This document shows positions 1-9,790 of a DNA stretch of 64,000 nt, one piece after another. The stretch spans positions 12,564,433 to 12,628,432 of the forward strand of contig NC_092358.1 of assembly GCF_030848805.1 (NCBI RefSeq), written 5' to 3'. Within the stretch, counting starts at the first letter, position 1; every line of letters begins with the position of its first letter. The position numbers and the translations under genes are program-made. Under the pieces are notes generated by a model. That model did not search any database, was not told the DNA's origin, and saw only the letters and a program-made list of their open reading frames with translations. Source of the DNA: Temnothorax longispinosus (lineage: Eukaryota > Arthropoda > Insecta > Hymenoptera > Formicidae).

Positions 1-113
1 TTGGCAAAAAAAACTGAAAAATGAATTTTTTCATGAAAAGAAAGCTTCCTCTATAAGGAACCAATATAACTTTTATTAATTGTATTGAATTAATTAAACT
101 GCGCGCTTTATAG
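1..113 (+). other. 3' end of an upstream esterase intron
   Basis: AT-rich sequence ending in TTTATAG just before the first coding exon. It contains a weak hairpin at about 44-62 (CTTCCTC ... GAGGAAG-like) that resembles the one at about 24108-24127, which suggests repeat-derived DNA here too. No coding signal is seen. Confidence 0.6.
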
Positions 114-325
114 GTTTGTTTCATAAGGCAATTTCACAAAGCGGTGTTATCACAAATCCTTGGGCCTTTGATGACTGGACAAATAATGAAACAATGTTGG
201 GTTTTAAACTCGTCGAAAAACTTGGAAAGGCGACTTCAGATCCGAAAGTCGCATACGAATTTCTCAAAACAATCGATGCAAAGAAGCTCATAGAGACTGA
301 ACAAAAATCACTCTTATCAGAAATA
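114..325 (+). CDS. Carboxylesterase, internal coding exon (first in window)
   Basis: Coding exon of a carboxylesterase-family protein. The acceptor is TTTATAG at 113 and the donor is GTAAGT at 326. The translation starts with the block (G)LFHKAISQSGV, which in this family follows the GESAGG nucleophile elbow by about 20 residues, so the active-site serine exon should lie just upstream of the window. The exon begins in a split Gly codon and ends on a complete codon (phase 0). The rest (a helical stretch around NETMLGFKLVEKLG and KVAYEFLKTI) matches the lid/helix region of insect esterases such as E4/FE4-like and juvenile-hormone-esterase-like proteins. No internal stop is present. Which esterase subgroup it belongs to cannot be told from this exon. 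Confidence 0.93.
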
Positions 326-340
326 GTAAGTATCTTATAG

Positions 341-473
341 CGTTTTCCATTGGGAAAAACTCACTGGCACTGGCAGCACTGAGTGCTTGAAGCGTATTTC
401 ATTGGTAGAATTAGTGAGCATGTTTCTGAGACACTGACAATGAGTGCCAGTGAGTTTTTCCCAATGGAAGACG
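341..473. repeat. Short palindromic MITE
   Basis: Arms of 31 bp (341-371 and 443-473) are reverse complements with about one mismatch; they begin CGTTTTCCATTGGG. The loop is about 70 bp. There is no coding capacity and no clear target-site duplication. It lies 15 bp past the exon donor. Confidence 0.75.
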
Positions 474-490
474 CCTTTAATATTCTATTT

Positions 491-605
491 GTTATAATAT
501 TCGGAATGTTCGAAAGGATACGTTAGTTATACGTTACAAAAGGAAAGAAGACATGTGCACACATGCCAAAAACAAAAAGAACGGTTTATTCGTGCTTACA
601 GCTTA
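491..605 (+). repeat. Dispersed repeat, copy A
   Basis: About 115 bp closely resembling 11452-11568 in the same orientation (shared blocks GTTATAATATTCG, TGTTCGAAAGGATACGTTAG, GACATGTGCAC, TTTATTCGTGCTTA). Both copies end at the edge of MITE insertions. The family is not recognised. Confidence 0.75.
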
Positions 606-853
606 GAGCCAGCGCGCGTACAGACGGCGTCATTAATGTCTGGTCCCCAAAATTGGATGCGTTTTGGAAACTCACTTTTTGTCTCTTTCTAAGGGGGACA
701 ATTAGAAAGAGACGAAGAGTGAATTTCCGAATTACATCTAATTTTGGGGACCAGGCATTAATGACGCCGTCTGTACATTAGCCGTAGCGTCTCACGCCTA
801 GACGTGAGAATCTTGCGTTACACGACACGTAAGCTAATTTTACGGCAACGCAC
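606..853. repeat. Degraded MITE interrupted by another MITE
   Basis: The left end GAGCCAGCGCGCG and, after the insertion at 618-776, the segment GCCGTAGCGTCTCACG onwards align with the neighbouring element at 875-986. This is an older copy of that family that received a second MITE. Its right terminus has decayed. Confidence 0.6.
618..776. repeat. Palindromic MITE nested in another MITE
   Basis: Arms of about 35 bp start ACAGACGGCGTCATTAATG, with the inner block GGTCCCCAAAATT, and are repeated inverted at about 740-774. GTAC occurs at both ends (618-621 and 773-776) and is the likely target duplication. No ORF is present. Confidence 0.75.
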
Positions 854-874
854 AAAGAAAAATGTAACGTAACT

Positions 875-986
875 AAGGGCCAGCGCACGAACATTGCCGA
901 AGCGTCTTACGCCTTACGTGAGAATTTTGCATTATGCGACACGCAAACCAATCGTACGATATGGCAATGTACGTGCGCTGGCCCTT
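875..986. repeat. Palindromic MITE, AAGGGCC termini
   Basis: The ends AAGGGCCAGCGCACG and CGTGCGCTGGCCCTT are inverted repeats, and the arms extend inward through ATTGCC / GGCAAT. Short GGGCC termini with TA/TTA-like flanks would fit the PIF/Harbinger class, but this is only a guess. Confidence 0.65.
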
Positions 987-1342
987 ACATGTAATAGTAT
1001 AGTAATGTCCTTTCTTGAAAGTCGCAAATGCCTTATGTTTGTTTTCTTCTCTGCTCTTATAATCCCTTCTCGTGACTTATTCCGGCATCTCGCAGCGAAA
1101 TGGCTTGTTTTTCCACAGATAAAAAATTTCTTTGCTTTACCTTTTTGTCCTTGCCAATCTTCTCACCCGTCTTAGTATATAACGCTACTGTTTCTGTTTC
1201 GCCGATAGATTGTGTATGATTTTTCTTTACGTCTTGTAATAGCTTGATCTTCATGGCGTCTGCAGTTATAGAAGGGCCCGAACTTTCGCGGCCCATTATC
1301 ATGGGTCTATATTCCTCCGGAAGACCCGACAGAGGTTACTGT
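987..1342 (-). other. Unrecognised stretch with one short minus-strand ORF
   Basis: A minus-strand open frame of 81 codons (1302-1057) is rich in Lys and Glu and begins MIMGRESSGPS. I do not recognise a domain. No splice or promoter context supports it as a gene, and a decayed transposon fragment is more likely. Confidence 0.3.
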
Positions 1343-2181
1343 CACAGTATAAGTACATACAGTATATATATAATAATATAAAACCAAATGGCACACAATA
1401 CGTTTTTTAGATGTAAAAAAAGAAAAAGGATTACTTTTAATATAAATAACGTATAATTTTCGACGTGATCGACGTGAGATCCCTGCCCGGCCATAGAAGG
1501 AAACAGAAAGAGATCGGGTTCGGAATTACATGCAGATGGCGTTGGCATAGAAGAATATGGATAAGATATAGCATATGGACATACAAACTTGTCCATTTTG
1601 GGATATTCCCAGAGTGTCCACAAATGTATATCCTATGGATATCTTTATAAGGTCCATGGACATCCTGACAAAAAATAGACATAAAACGGACATCCATAGA
1701 ATATCCTATGCTGTCTGGGTATATTATTTTAAAATATTTATATATTTCATTGTTTTTATCCTTTTAATGTAAATTGCAATTCTGGATGTTCCCTTTTATT
1801 ATCATGTCCATAGGACGTCCATCGGATATCCTGTGGACATGTTTTAGGGATATAAGCATGTCCACCAATTTCATAAACAGATATACTATGGACGTTCTCA
1901 ATGTCCTTAAAAGACGTCTTATGGATGTCCATCGGATATCCGTGTGCTGTCTAGGTAGAGACACTGAACTTTTTTAGTGGTCTTCAATTTCCAGTGCGCA
2001 TGATCGGTATATCCTACAGAGAATAAGGCGGCCTGTATGTATGACAAAAAGGAAAATACTTCTCTCTCTTTCTCTCTTACAGCTCTCTATCCTACAGAGA
2101 AGATGGCGGTCATGTGATTTGGAACCCACTACATCAAAGGTGCCGACGCTCAGTGTCCCTACTGTATGTACTTATACTGTG
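1343..2181. mobile_element. Non-autonomous TIR transposon, about 0.84 kb
   Basis: Perfect 22-bp terminal inverted repeats starting CACAGTATAAGTACATAC (1343-1364 and 2160-2181). The interior has no transposase and is dominated at about 1570-1950 by degenerate copies of GGACATCC / GGATATCC in both orientations. The flanks show TACTGT-like sequence on both sides, but the duplication length is not clear, so I cannot assign a superfamily. Confidence 0.7.
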
Positions 2182-2239
2182 CTACTGTTGTATACAGCTG
2201 ACATTTTACACAGTTGGTAACGTTCACTCATAAAGAACA

Positions 2240-2545
2240 AAATATTTAATAGATATCCAGTGGATATATACATATCCATATGATAAGGCATTTGCGTCCA
2301 TATCTATTATGGATATTTAATAGATATCTAATAAATGTAAAAATATCCATATCTCTCAAATAATCAGTAGGGATATCTATTAGATATCCACACGTCATCC
2401 ATGCCCACAAAATATCTATCAAAGATATCCATTAGATATCCACGCGTTATTCACATATCCATGTCCACACAAAATATCTATCAAAAATATCCATTAGATA
2501 TCCACGCGTTATCCACATATCCATGTCAACAAAATATCTACACAG
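2240..2545. repeat. ATATCC-rich degenerate repeats with a 60-62 bp tandem unit
   Basis: Degenerate GATATCCA motifs fill the block. At 2401-2460, 2461-2522 and 2523-2543 a unit containing AAAATATCTATCAAA, ATATCCATTAGATATCCACG and CATATCCATG repeats about 2.3 times. A fragment of the same unit lies at about 10050-10100. Confidence 0.75.
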
Positions 2546-2949
2546 TAAAAAAAGTTTGTGTATTTTTGTTAAAAAAGGTCCTTGTTACAATTTATGTGTT
2601 AAAAATGTAACATAAAATAAAATAAATAAATCCATGGCACTACAGCTCGGGAGAGCCTTGGCCTGCATTACTATAGTAATGTGTTCATGACAGATTTGTT
2701 TCATTAGGTGCGTTGTCAGCCCTACGCTAACTAGAAGTCACCATGCTTATCGAGCGAATTGGTGACTTTTCATGAGGTATTTAACCCTTCGGATCAACGG
2801 TTTAACGTCTCTTCCGACAGACGGAGCCCAGTTTTCTCCGCATGTAGAAATTCGGTACCACAGGAGGTCGATTATCCCTCCGGGTGTCGGCCTACTACCG
2901 ACGTATTGATGAGAGGAATCGAGGAATGATTACACACTGGATTACTAAT
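2546..2949. other. Unrecognised intron sequence
   Basis: AT-rich to 2640, then moderately GC-rich with no ORF of note and no inverted repeat that I can see. It may be the body of an old interspersed repeat. Confidence 0.35.
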
Positions 2950-3243
2950 GTTAGAATAAAACTTTATTGCAAGCCACGCAACAGCCACGAGTCTCGATAC
3001 AATTCTAACGGTCTTCGTAACTCAGTTCTGCCAACCTCGTAACTCTCAACCCCTCTTGCTGGCGCTGGAGAGGGGGCTGACCAATCGGAAGGGAGACTGA
3101 TATGCTGCTCCCTACACGCATCTTGCACGGAGAGGCGCGGTTTTTCGGAAAAAACTTTTTCCATGATACATGGCTCTAGTGGACTCAAACCTGGTTCCTC
3201 AGATTACGAGTCTGGCGCTCTACCACTAGACCACACCGCCGCC
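2950..3243 (-). mobile_element. tRNA-derived SINE
   Basis: Read on the minus strand from 3243, the first about 70 bases are tRNA-like: an A-box TGGTCTAGTGG, an anticodon arm with loop CTCGTAA (anticodon CGT, threonine-like) and a B-box GGTTTGAGTCC. The T-stem pairs badly and no matching acceptor stem is seen, so it is not a functional tRNA. A unique body of about 200 bp follows, ending in GCAATAAAGTTTTATT near 2950. A tRNA head with Pol III boxes plus an unrelated body is the SINE layout. Confidence 0.7.
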
Positions 3244-4826
3244 CTAAAAAAATGTAACATATTTATGTGTTAATCTAACTAATTTTGATTATGTTATTTG
3301 ATTTATTTGTGTTAAATTCATATTTAAGTAAATCAAATGTTAAATATATATATGTAGTGCGACGCTTTTTCCCCCGGTCTCGCAATCCGGTGAAGAGCTA
3401 TCGTGGATTGGCAGCACGCGCAACTAATTCCGACACAAAATGATTGGGCGCCAGGTGCGACTGATCGCACCACCGTACTTTATTCTAAACAGCGCGATAT
3501 CCCCGGCGACGCCTCAGGGCGTAGCTTCCTTTCAGGGAATTCGGAGAAAAGGCATAACGCAATTAATCACACAAAATTATAGTAACAGGATAACAAGTAA
3601 CATATTTAATCAGGCAGAGTAGGTGTAGATATAATGTAGTTGCAATATAATATCGGTCAGTGTAGATGTTGGTATAATCGATCCGAGCATATCACATTCG
3701 AAATTAAATCATGCGGTAAAGAGACTCTAGCGACGGCGGATCGACGCCGATGCGACGAATTAACGTGAGGATGTTGAGTAGATTACCACGGAAAGGTCGG
3801 GTGTGCTGACGCAAGAATGCCGGATAACCCACGCCGTAGACGGACGCGAGAAGGTCGGGTAGAGTAACGCCAGAATCTCAAAATATATAAACGCGATAAT
3901 GCCGACTGTTAAACACGATAGATGAACTCATACAAGATTAACGCACAGAGGAACGCAAAACAATAGTCAACGCAGACGAACACACGAAATATTCACGCGA
4001 GAAATAATTAAGGCAACGCGGTACCTTACTGCGAACACGCAAAGAATACTTAGGCCACGAGGCCGACGAACCGAGTCGTCGCACCTCCGTTTGCAACTTC
4101 GACGCGTACCCGTGTAGGCCACGCTGGCCGGCGATCGCCCCCAAACACAAAACCAAAGACTCGTATCGCGGACGATCCCGCGGTTTGCCACGCGAATCCC
4201 GAATTCTCTCGCAAGCCCGGAAATTCCGCGGCCCCGCGTCGATCCCGACGATCTTCCCGTCCCGCCAAACGCAATTTTCGCCGTCCTCAAGGGCCCGGAT
4301 ACGTTATTTAACGAGGGCGAGTGCCCTTCAAACTACATGACCACTCGCGGCTCGCCATTTCCTTTGCAACTCACTACCATTATCGCCACGCAAGGCACGC
4401 CACGGTTATCTCAATTCACGCGAGGAAACGCGACACGATTACTCTCGAGAACACGATAAAACGCGACACGATTACGAACTTTAACACAATGGAACGCAAC
4501 ACGATTACTAATATCAACACAAAAAAACGCGACACAATTCGACACGATTAGCACGAGGAAATGCGACACGATTATTCGACTCACACAAATTAACGCCACG
4601 CGACTGTCAGCCGTGGCGGTATTTCCGGAGAGGGCACAATTGGTCTCTACTTACATGAGAGTTCACTCTCGGCGGGGCCCCTGCACGAATTCCAAGACGA
4701 TTCTCCCGAATGCGAGCGCAAGGTAACGCACGCGCTCATACCGCCGTCCACAGGTAATTCCTGCTGCGCCGAGGTATCCGATACGTGCTGGCCTGGGGGC
4801 CAGCGCCTCGAGCGAACCCTCCTTTC
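3244..4826. other. Old GC-rich block, part 1, unidentified
   Basis: After 100 bp of AT-rich DNA the sequence becomes GC-rich (3355 on), with no long ORF. It seems to continue after two younger insertions, at 6092-6654 and 9527-9790. No LTR pair, domain or RNA gene is recognised. It may be an old, non-coding part of a larger repeat. Confidence 0.4.
4425..4600. repeat. Degenerate short tandem repeats
   Basis: The phrase ACGCGACACGATTA recurs at irregular spacing (about 25-50 bp) with variants such as AACGCAACACGATTA and AATGCGACACGATTA, at least six times. Confidence 0.7.
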
Positions 4827-4830
4827 TTAA

Positions 4831-6087
4831 GGTTGTATGACCCCTTAGAAGAAAAAATGCCAAATTCTTCAAACTTTGTCAGGTGATGAGTATTATAATA
4901 ATAAAGCATTGTGCCAAGTTTGAACAAGTTTGCGAGGCCCGTTCAAAAGTTATAACAATTTGAATTTAACATAGGCTCTTATGGGAATTCATCAAGTTTC
5001 ACTGTTTTTTCAACTTCATTTGAGAAATTAATATCGAAGAAAATATGGCATCCTTTTAAAACTTTGCAGAAATATTAATAAACATCTTACAAACAAATTA
5101 GAACCAAAAAAATTATGACTTCGAGGATATTTTCTGAAATATTAAATAAAAACCAAACAGAAAACAGTCTCGCTTGGTCTCGCTGAACTCGTAAGTACAG
5201 AGATCCGGCAACAGCGCACTATGACGTCACATTAGAACCTCTCTCTCCGTCACTCTCCGTAAAGGATAACAAATACTACAGAGGTCCGTTACTTTTTCCA
5301 ATAGAGCCTCCTGTGTATCGAAAGTGTGCTCTGAGCACGTGTAATATACAGACGCATCGTTTGAGGTTAGTTTTCACTTGCGCTACGAAAATGCCGAAAG
5401 TAAAACGTTACATGTGGAAAGGAAAAGTTGTCACTGAAAAAGTGTACAATCAACGGTTAGCACAGACAAATACTGGGAAACGTAATTTGAAGACACGAGT
5501 CGAAACTACACCAGATGATTGTAACAATTCCATGGCACATGTAACGTTTTACTTTTGGCATTTTCGTAGCGCAAGCGAAAACTAACCTCAAACGTTGCGT
5601 CTGTATATTACACGTGCTCAGAGCACACACTTCGCGTTCACGCAGCTGATGTCGAGTGAGATCAATGCTACCAACTTACAGAAAATGCGACGTTGTTGCG
5701 ATCAAAATACTTTTTTATGAGAGCTATTGTATTTAATTTATTAATAAATGACGTAAATAAATAACGTAATATAATTTCATTAGTATTTTTAAACAGTAGT
5801 TACTATGTTTTGTTACTTTTTGAAGATTTTCACACTTTCAGATTTTCGTTTGTGTCAGTTGCAAGTCAGGTACAGTCTTTCTAAAAATCATTAAAAGTGA
5901 AAGTTTGCATACGAGAAAATATGCATAAAAATGTCTCTATAGCTCTTAAAAACACAGGCAACCGTTATTTTAATAAAATATTAATATAAATGTTACTTTC
6001 CAGTAAAGAATATCTTCTTAAATATGTTAATTAGCTTTATGTTACGTTTCTTAAACTTTTGGCAGAGATCTTACGGGTCATACAACC
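4831..6087. mobile_element. TTAA-flanked non-autonomous transposon, 1.26 kb
   Basis: TTAA stands at both borders (4827-4830 and 6088-6091) and the ends are inverted: GGTTGTATGACCC at left, GGGTCATACAACC at right. A TTAA target duplication is characteristic of piggyBac-type elements. No piggyBac transposase is encoded. The interior carries a large palindrome (5324-5628). It splits the GC-rich block. Confidence 0.75.
5324..5628. repeat. Foldback segment carrying an ORF start
   Basis: Arms of about 90 bp (5324-5415 and 5537-5628) are near-perfect reverse complements separated by about 120 bp. The left arm contains an ATG (5391) opening a 65-codon frame that begins MPKVKRYMWKGKVVTEKVY and runs through the loop. 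The right arm carries its antisense copy. The basic N-terminal look resembles the first exon of transposon-encoded proteins I have seen in insects, but I cannot name the family. Confidence 0.7.
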
Positions 6088-6091
6088 TTAA

Positions 6092-6654
6092 CGCGGGGAC
6101 GCCAGGGTGGTGACCTTACAATGTCGACGTGGATTCTCCTTTTGTCCGGGCAGCTCGTAGTTCGGGCGATCCTTCCGCGATCCTCGCCGGCACAACAGTG
6201 ACGAAACGATGGTCCGCCGGGATCACGCCGGTTTCCCGCGCCTGCGCTGCAGCGTGTCGCTCGACCGGATTGCCGATCCTAGCGCTTCCGGCGCCTAGGC
6301 TGCCCGTGCGCCGCTCCTTCCGGGGGCGCCACTCCAACTCTAGAACGCTCTCATCGGCGCCTCAGCTTCTCGCGCGCCTCTTCTTCCGGCGACGCCACTC
6401 CAGCTATCTCTGACTCGGCGCGGGCTTTTAAAATCAACCGGCTGTCCGGGCCGCGATGATTAAGCCGGCGTTCGGGGTCAGGCTGGCCGGACCTCGGCCC
6501 CGTCCGCCGTCAGCCCCTCGGGGTGGCGGCCACAGGGCTGCGCACTTCCCTGGGCCGCTCCTGGGCACCCTGGCCTGAGTGGCAATTCGCTCGGGTGTGC
6601 GCCGGGGTCCTCTCGATTCCTCTCCTGCCGCTGTTGTAACCGAGTGCGGAGTGG
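6092..6654. other. Old GC-rich block, part 2, unidentified
   Basis: GC-rich DNA between the TTAA element and the TIR element. Short frames on both strands overlap and have no recognisable domain. Taken with 3355-4826 and 9527-9790 it is the broken-up remainder of one older unit. Confidence 0.4.
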
Positions 6655-6860
6655 CTTCCAGCCAGAGATCCCAGGTTTAGGTCTCTGCTACATAGCCTGT
6701 GGAGGGGATAGGCTGTGGAGGGGATAGGATCGCGTCACGTGACGCTGACGCACACAAGCCAAGCGCCCCGTGTACATGTGCGCTCAGCGCTCGGCCAGCC
6801 TCGGCCAGCTAGAGAGAGCAAACATGCTATGCTCTTTCTCTTTCTCTCTTGAACCGGCGC

Positions 6861-7538
6861 CAGCTTTATGCACTTTTGGTAGCCCGTAGGCCCTTGGAAG
6901 ATTTCCGTTGGTACAATTCAGTTTTCGGTACATCTGATCACTGACGATGCCATTGTCATGCCAAGCTTTGACCAGTTCATTAATTTTGGTAATCTTATTG
7001 ATTGGATCTTTCGTTAATTTTTTATAAGTAGTTTGGTTATTTAGCATTTCGGTCATTTGATTCGCATAAGAGTTCTTGTCTAAAATGACCGTTATTGGCC
7101 TTTATCAGCTTTAGGGCTGGTTGTTCCAGCCTGTTGGTAAACTACCTAATAGTTAAATCATATGTATGTCTTTGTTTATCCTTTACATTGGACAAAGATA
7201 GACATGTGATTTAACTATCAGGTAGCTTACCAATAGGTTGGAACAACCGGTCCTTAGTGACAAGGACATCGTCATTATCACGTAGGAATTTTTTACAGAT
7301 TGTAAATTCCTTTGTGAAATACCTATCGATGTGATTCATATGTTTATTAAGGCTAAGAATATTGTGCAGTGAGTTGGTAATCAAACGACGTGTTTCATCA
7401 ACTGCCTTATCCGGAATTTTGTATGTGTTGAATTCAAAATTTTTTATAACATCCAGGGACGCACGCACGCAATCTTTCTTCCCACTTGGATTAATAGGCA
7501 GAGCGAAATTGTCACCCAAGCTTAAGAAATTTAACACG
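6861..7538 (-). pseudogene. Penelope-like reverse transcriptase fragment (left copy)
   Basis: Minus-strand reading frames from 7537 down give LSLGDNFALP, then NHIDRYFTKEF, then, after a frame break near 7100-7215, GNLPRAYGLPKVHKAG. The last block is the diagnostic GLPKxHK motif of Penelope-like element RT (N-terminal finger region). The fragment is cut off by the left TIR immediately after KVHKAG. It duplicates the right copy in opposite orientation. Non-functional. Confidence 0.85.
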
Positions 7539-7549
7539 TTGATCCGATG

Positions 7550-8993
7550 TAGAAGGGATGACTTCCTACCTCCACATATACATATACAACCTCAAACTGA
7601 ACATCGCCTTTTGAAGCAATAATGCTATTCGCAAGTTCAACAGCCTCAATAAATGTTACCAAAGAGATATACTTAATCTTGAAATCAAAGACATTAACTG
7701 TGATTTGAAAATTCTGCGATCCAATGTCACAAAAAATTGAAGAAAAACTTGCTTCTATTTTACCTAACGACCTAATCATTAATTTTTATAACTCTAATGC
7801 TGGGTCTACAATGCGAGTCGCAAAGTCGTGAGTCGCAAGAATTGACCAATCACAGTCGATTATTCTCCTCAAATTCGACTGTGATTGGTCAATTCTTGCG
7901 ACTCACGACTTTGTGACTCGCATTGTAGACCCAGCATAACACTTACAAAATCAATAGACATGACGATAAAACTAGATTTAGATTAAAAAATAAATTTGAT
8001 AGAATTATGACTAAACAAAATACTTTTTACAATTCGTTTTTGAGCATTGACCGCAGCAAATGGATAATTAACGTGAGTGGGAAATCTATTCCAAGCAACG
8101 TGTTAAATTTCTTAAGCTTGGGTGACAATTTCGCTCTGCCTATTAATCCAAGTGAGAAGAAAGATCGCGTGCGTGCGTCTCTGGATGTTATAAAAAATTT
8201 TGAATTCAACACACACAAATTCCGGATAAGGCAGTTGATGAAACACGTCGTTTGATTACCAACTCACTGCACAAATTTCTTAGCTTTAATAAACATATGA
8301 ATCACATCGATAGGTATTTCACAAAGGAATTTACAATCTGTAAAAAATTCCTACGTGATAATGACGATGTCCTTGTCACTAAAGCTGATAAAGGCCAAAT
8401 AACGGTCATTTTAGACAAGAACTCTTATGCGAATCAAATGACCGAAATGCTAAATGACCAAACTACTTAAAAAAATAACGAAAGATCCAATCAATAAGAT
8501 TACAACTAAAATTAATGAACTGGTCAAAGCTTGGCATGACAATGGCATCGTCAGTGATCAGATGTACCAAAAACTGAATTGTACCAACGGAAATCTTCCA
8601 AGGGCCTACGGGCTACCAAAAGTGCATAAAGCTGGTTTACCCTTACGTATCATCGTCTCAACGTTAGGTAGCCCTCTTTATAATGTAGCCAGTCTCCTCC
8701 AAAAGATTTGGCACTCCTCTATCCCAAAACCTAAGTCACACATCAAGGATAGCTGGGCCTTTGCTGAGTTTATTAATAATAAAAAAATTAATGACGATGA
8801 GATACTCATCTCTTTAGATGTCACAGCTTTATTTACAAACATACCGAAAGACTTGGTTTTGAGGGGTATCGAAAAAAGGTGGTTCCACATTTCCAAAAAA
8901 ACTGATCTCACTTTATATGCAATAGATCTAGTTTTGTCGTCCACGAGTTTTGTATTCAATGTATTCAATATTTTGGCAACTATGTCTAACTAA
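7550..8993 (+). pseudogene. Penelope-like reverse transcriptase fragment (right copy)
   Basis: Plus-strand copy with the N-terminal region (interrupted by a MITE at 7798-7936), LSLGDNFALP at about 8110, the RT block GLPKVHKAGLPLRIIVS at about 8610, and RT motif A as DEILISLDVTALFTNIP at about 8795-8850. At least two frame shifts (near 8215 and 8470) break the frame, and it stops at 8991 before the catalytic YxDD, so only part of the palm remains. No GIY-YIG endonuclease is seen. Penelope-like elements are retroelements distinct from LINEs and LTR elements. Confidence 0.9.
7798..7936. repeat. Near-perfect palindromic MITE, TAA target duplication
   Basis: The 139-bp element begins TGCTGGGTCTACAATGCGAG and ends with its complement, and nearly the whole length pairs. 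TAA flanks both ends (7795-7797, 7937-7939), the PIF/Harbinger-type 3-bp duplication. The same family lies at 33391-33512 (shared core GACCAATCACAGTCGATTAT). Confidence 0.85.
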
Positions 8994-9016
8994 ATAATAT
9001 TTGTGAGTTATACACA

Positions 9017-9056
9017 CTTGAAAAGGATCGAATTTTGCGATCGAAACGTAGCGTCT
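9017..9056 (+). other. Stem-loop plus GAAACGT motif downstream of Penelope RT
   Basis: CTTGAAAAGGATCG, a short loop, then CGATCGAAACGT. The GATCG/CGATC stem followed by GAAACG resembles the structured motif found at the ends of Penelope-like elements, some of which carry hammerhead ribozymes. The canonical CUGAUGA core is not present, so ribozyme activity is not claimed. Similar motifs occur at 29376-29412, 29846-29890 and 44995-45040. Confidence 0.5.
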
Positions 9057-9526
9057 TTTGAATAATAAAATTGCCAGTTTGGTCGAACACAACTCCTGTG
9101 CTGATTGTTAATTATTTACTGACTCAAGTTCTCGGTTTTGTTTTTAAATTAATACTTTTTATATACACAAGAAATTGTAATTTAATTAATTAATAATTTT
9201 AACTTTTAAATTGTAAAATCATTAAGCGATATGATAGTGTATCGCATCTGATCGCATCTAGAAAGAGCCACGCGACAGTCAAGCCGCTAATATACGTATT
9301 TCGTCTGCGAGGCTGACGATGCGCCGGTTCAAGAGAGAAAGAGAAAGAACATAGCATGTTTGCTCTCTCTAGCTGGCCGAGGCTGGCCGAGCGCTGAGCG
9401 CACATGTACACGGGGCGCTTGGCTTGTGTGCGTCAGCGTCACGTGACGCGATCCTATCCCCTCCACAGCCTATCCCCTCCACAGGCTATGTAGCAGAGAC
9501 CTAAACCTGGGATCTCTGCTTCCAGC

Positions 9527-9790
9527 CGGCGCGGCGGTACTCCAATGCGCTTGCGGGGAGGTCCGGGCGACCCGGCTGGCGACCATGTCTCCCCGGCCGC
9601 TTCCTTAGTCCTGACAGCTCGCGGCCGTTACAGTCTGACTCCGGTCACCACCGGCGATCCCTTAAAACTTAAATGCAAATTTGACCAACCGATATCACGC
9701 AACCGCCCTCCCCTCGCTCCGAGGAGGAAGCATCCCCGAACTCCCCTCGGCCGAGCCCGTCCGGGAAGTGGACGCGAATTTTCACGTCAC
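9527..9790. other. Old GC-rich block, part 3, unidentified
   Basis: GC-rich continuation beyond the TIR element. An 84-codon plus-strand frame (9545-9799) has no recognisable domain. Composition matches 6092-6654. Confidence 0.35.

Larger units (their letters stand above)
6663..9518. mobile_element. Composite element with 198-bp TIRs and 8-bp target duplication
   Basis: Terminal inverted repeats 6663-6860 and 9321-9518 are almost identical (I see one mismatch); the ends read CAGAGATCCCAGG. The 8 bases CTTCCAGC lie directly outside both ends (6655-6662, 9519-9526), as expected for a hAT-type 8-bp duplication. Inside are two Penelope-like RT fragments, one on each strand, joined head to head near 7540, and a nested MITE. 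No hAT transposase is visible. An alternative reading is that the TIRs are the terminal repeats of a rearranged Penelope-like element, which can be inverted. Confidence 0.75.

Noticed and set aside
3173..3243. Functional tRNA-Thr gene on the minus strand
   Set aside because: A- and B-boxes are present but the T-stem and acceptor stem do not pair and a SINE body follows.
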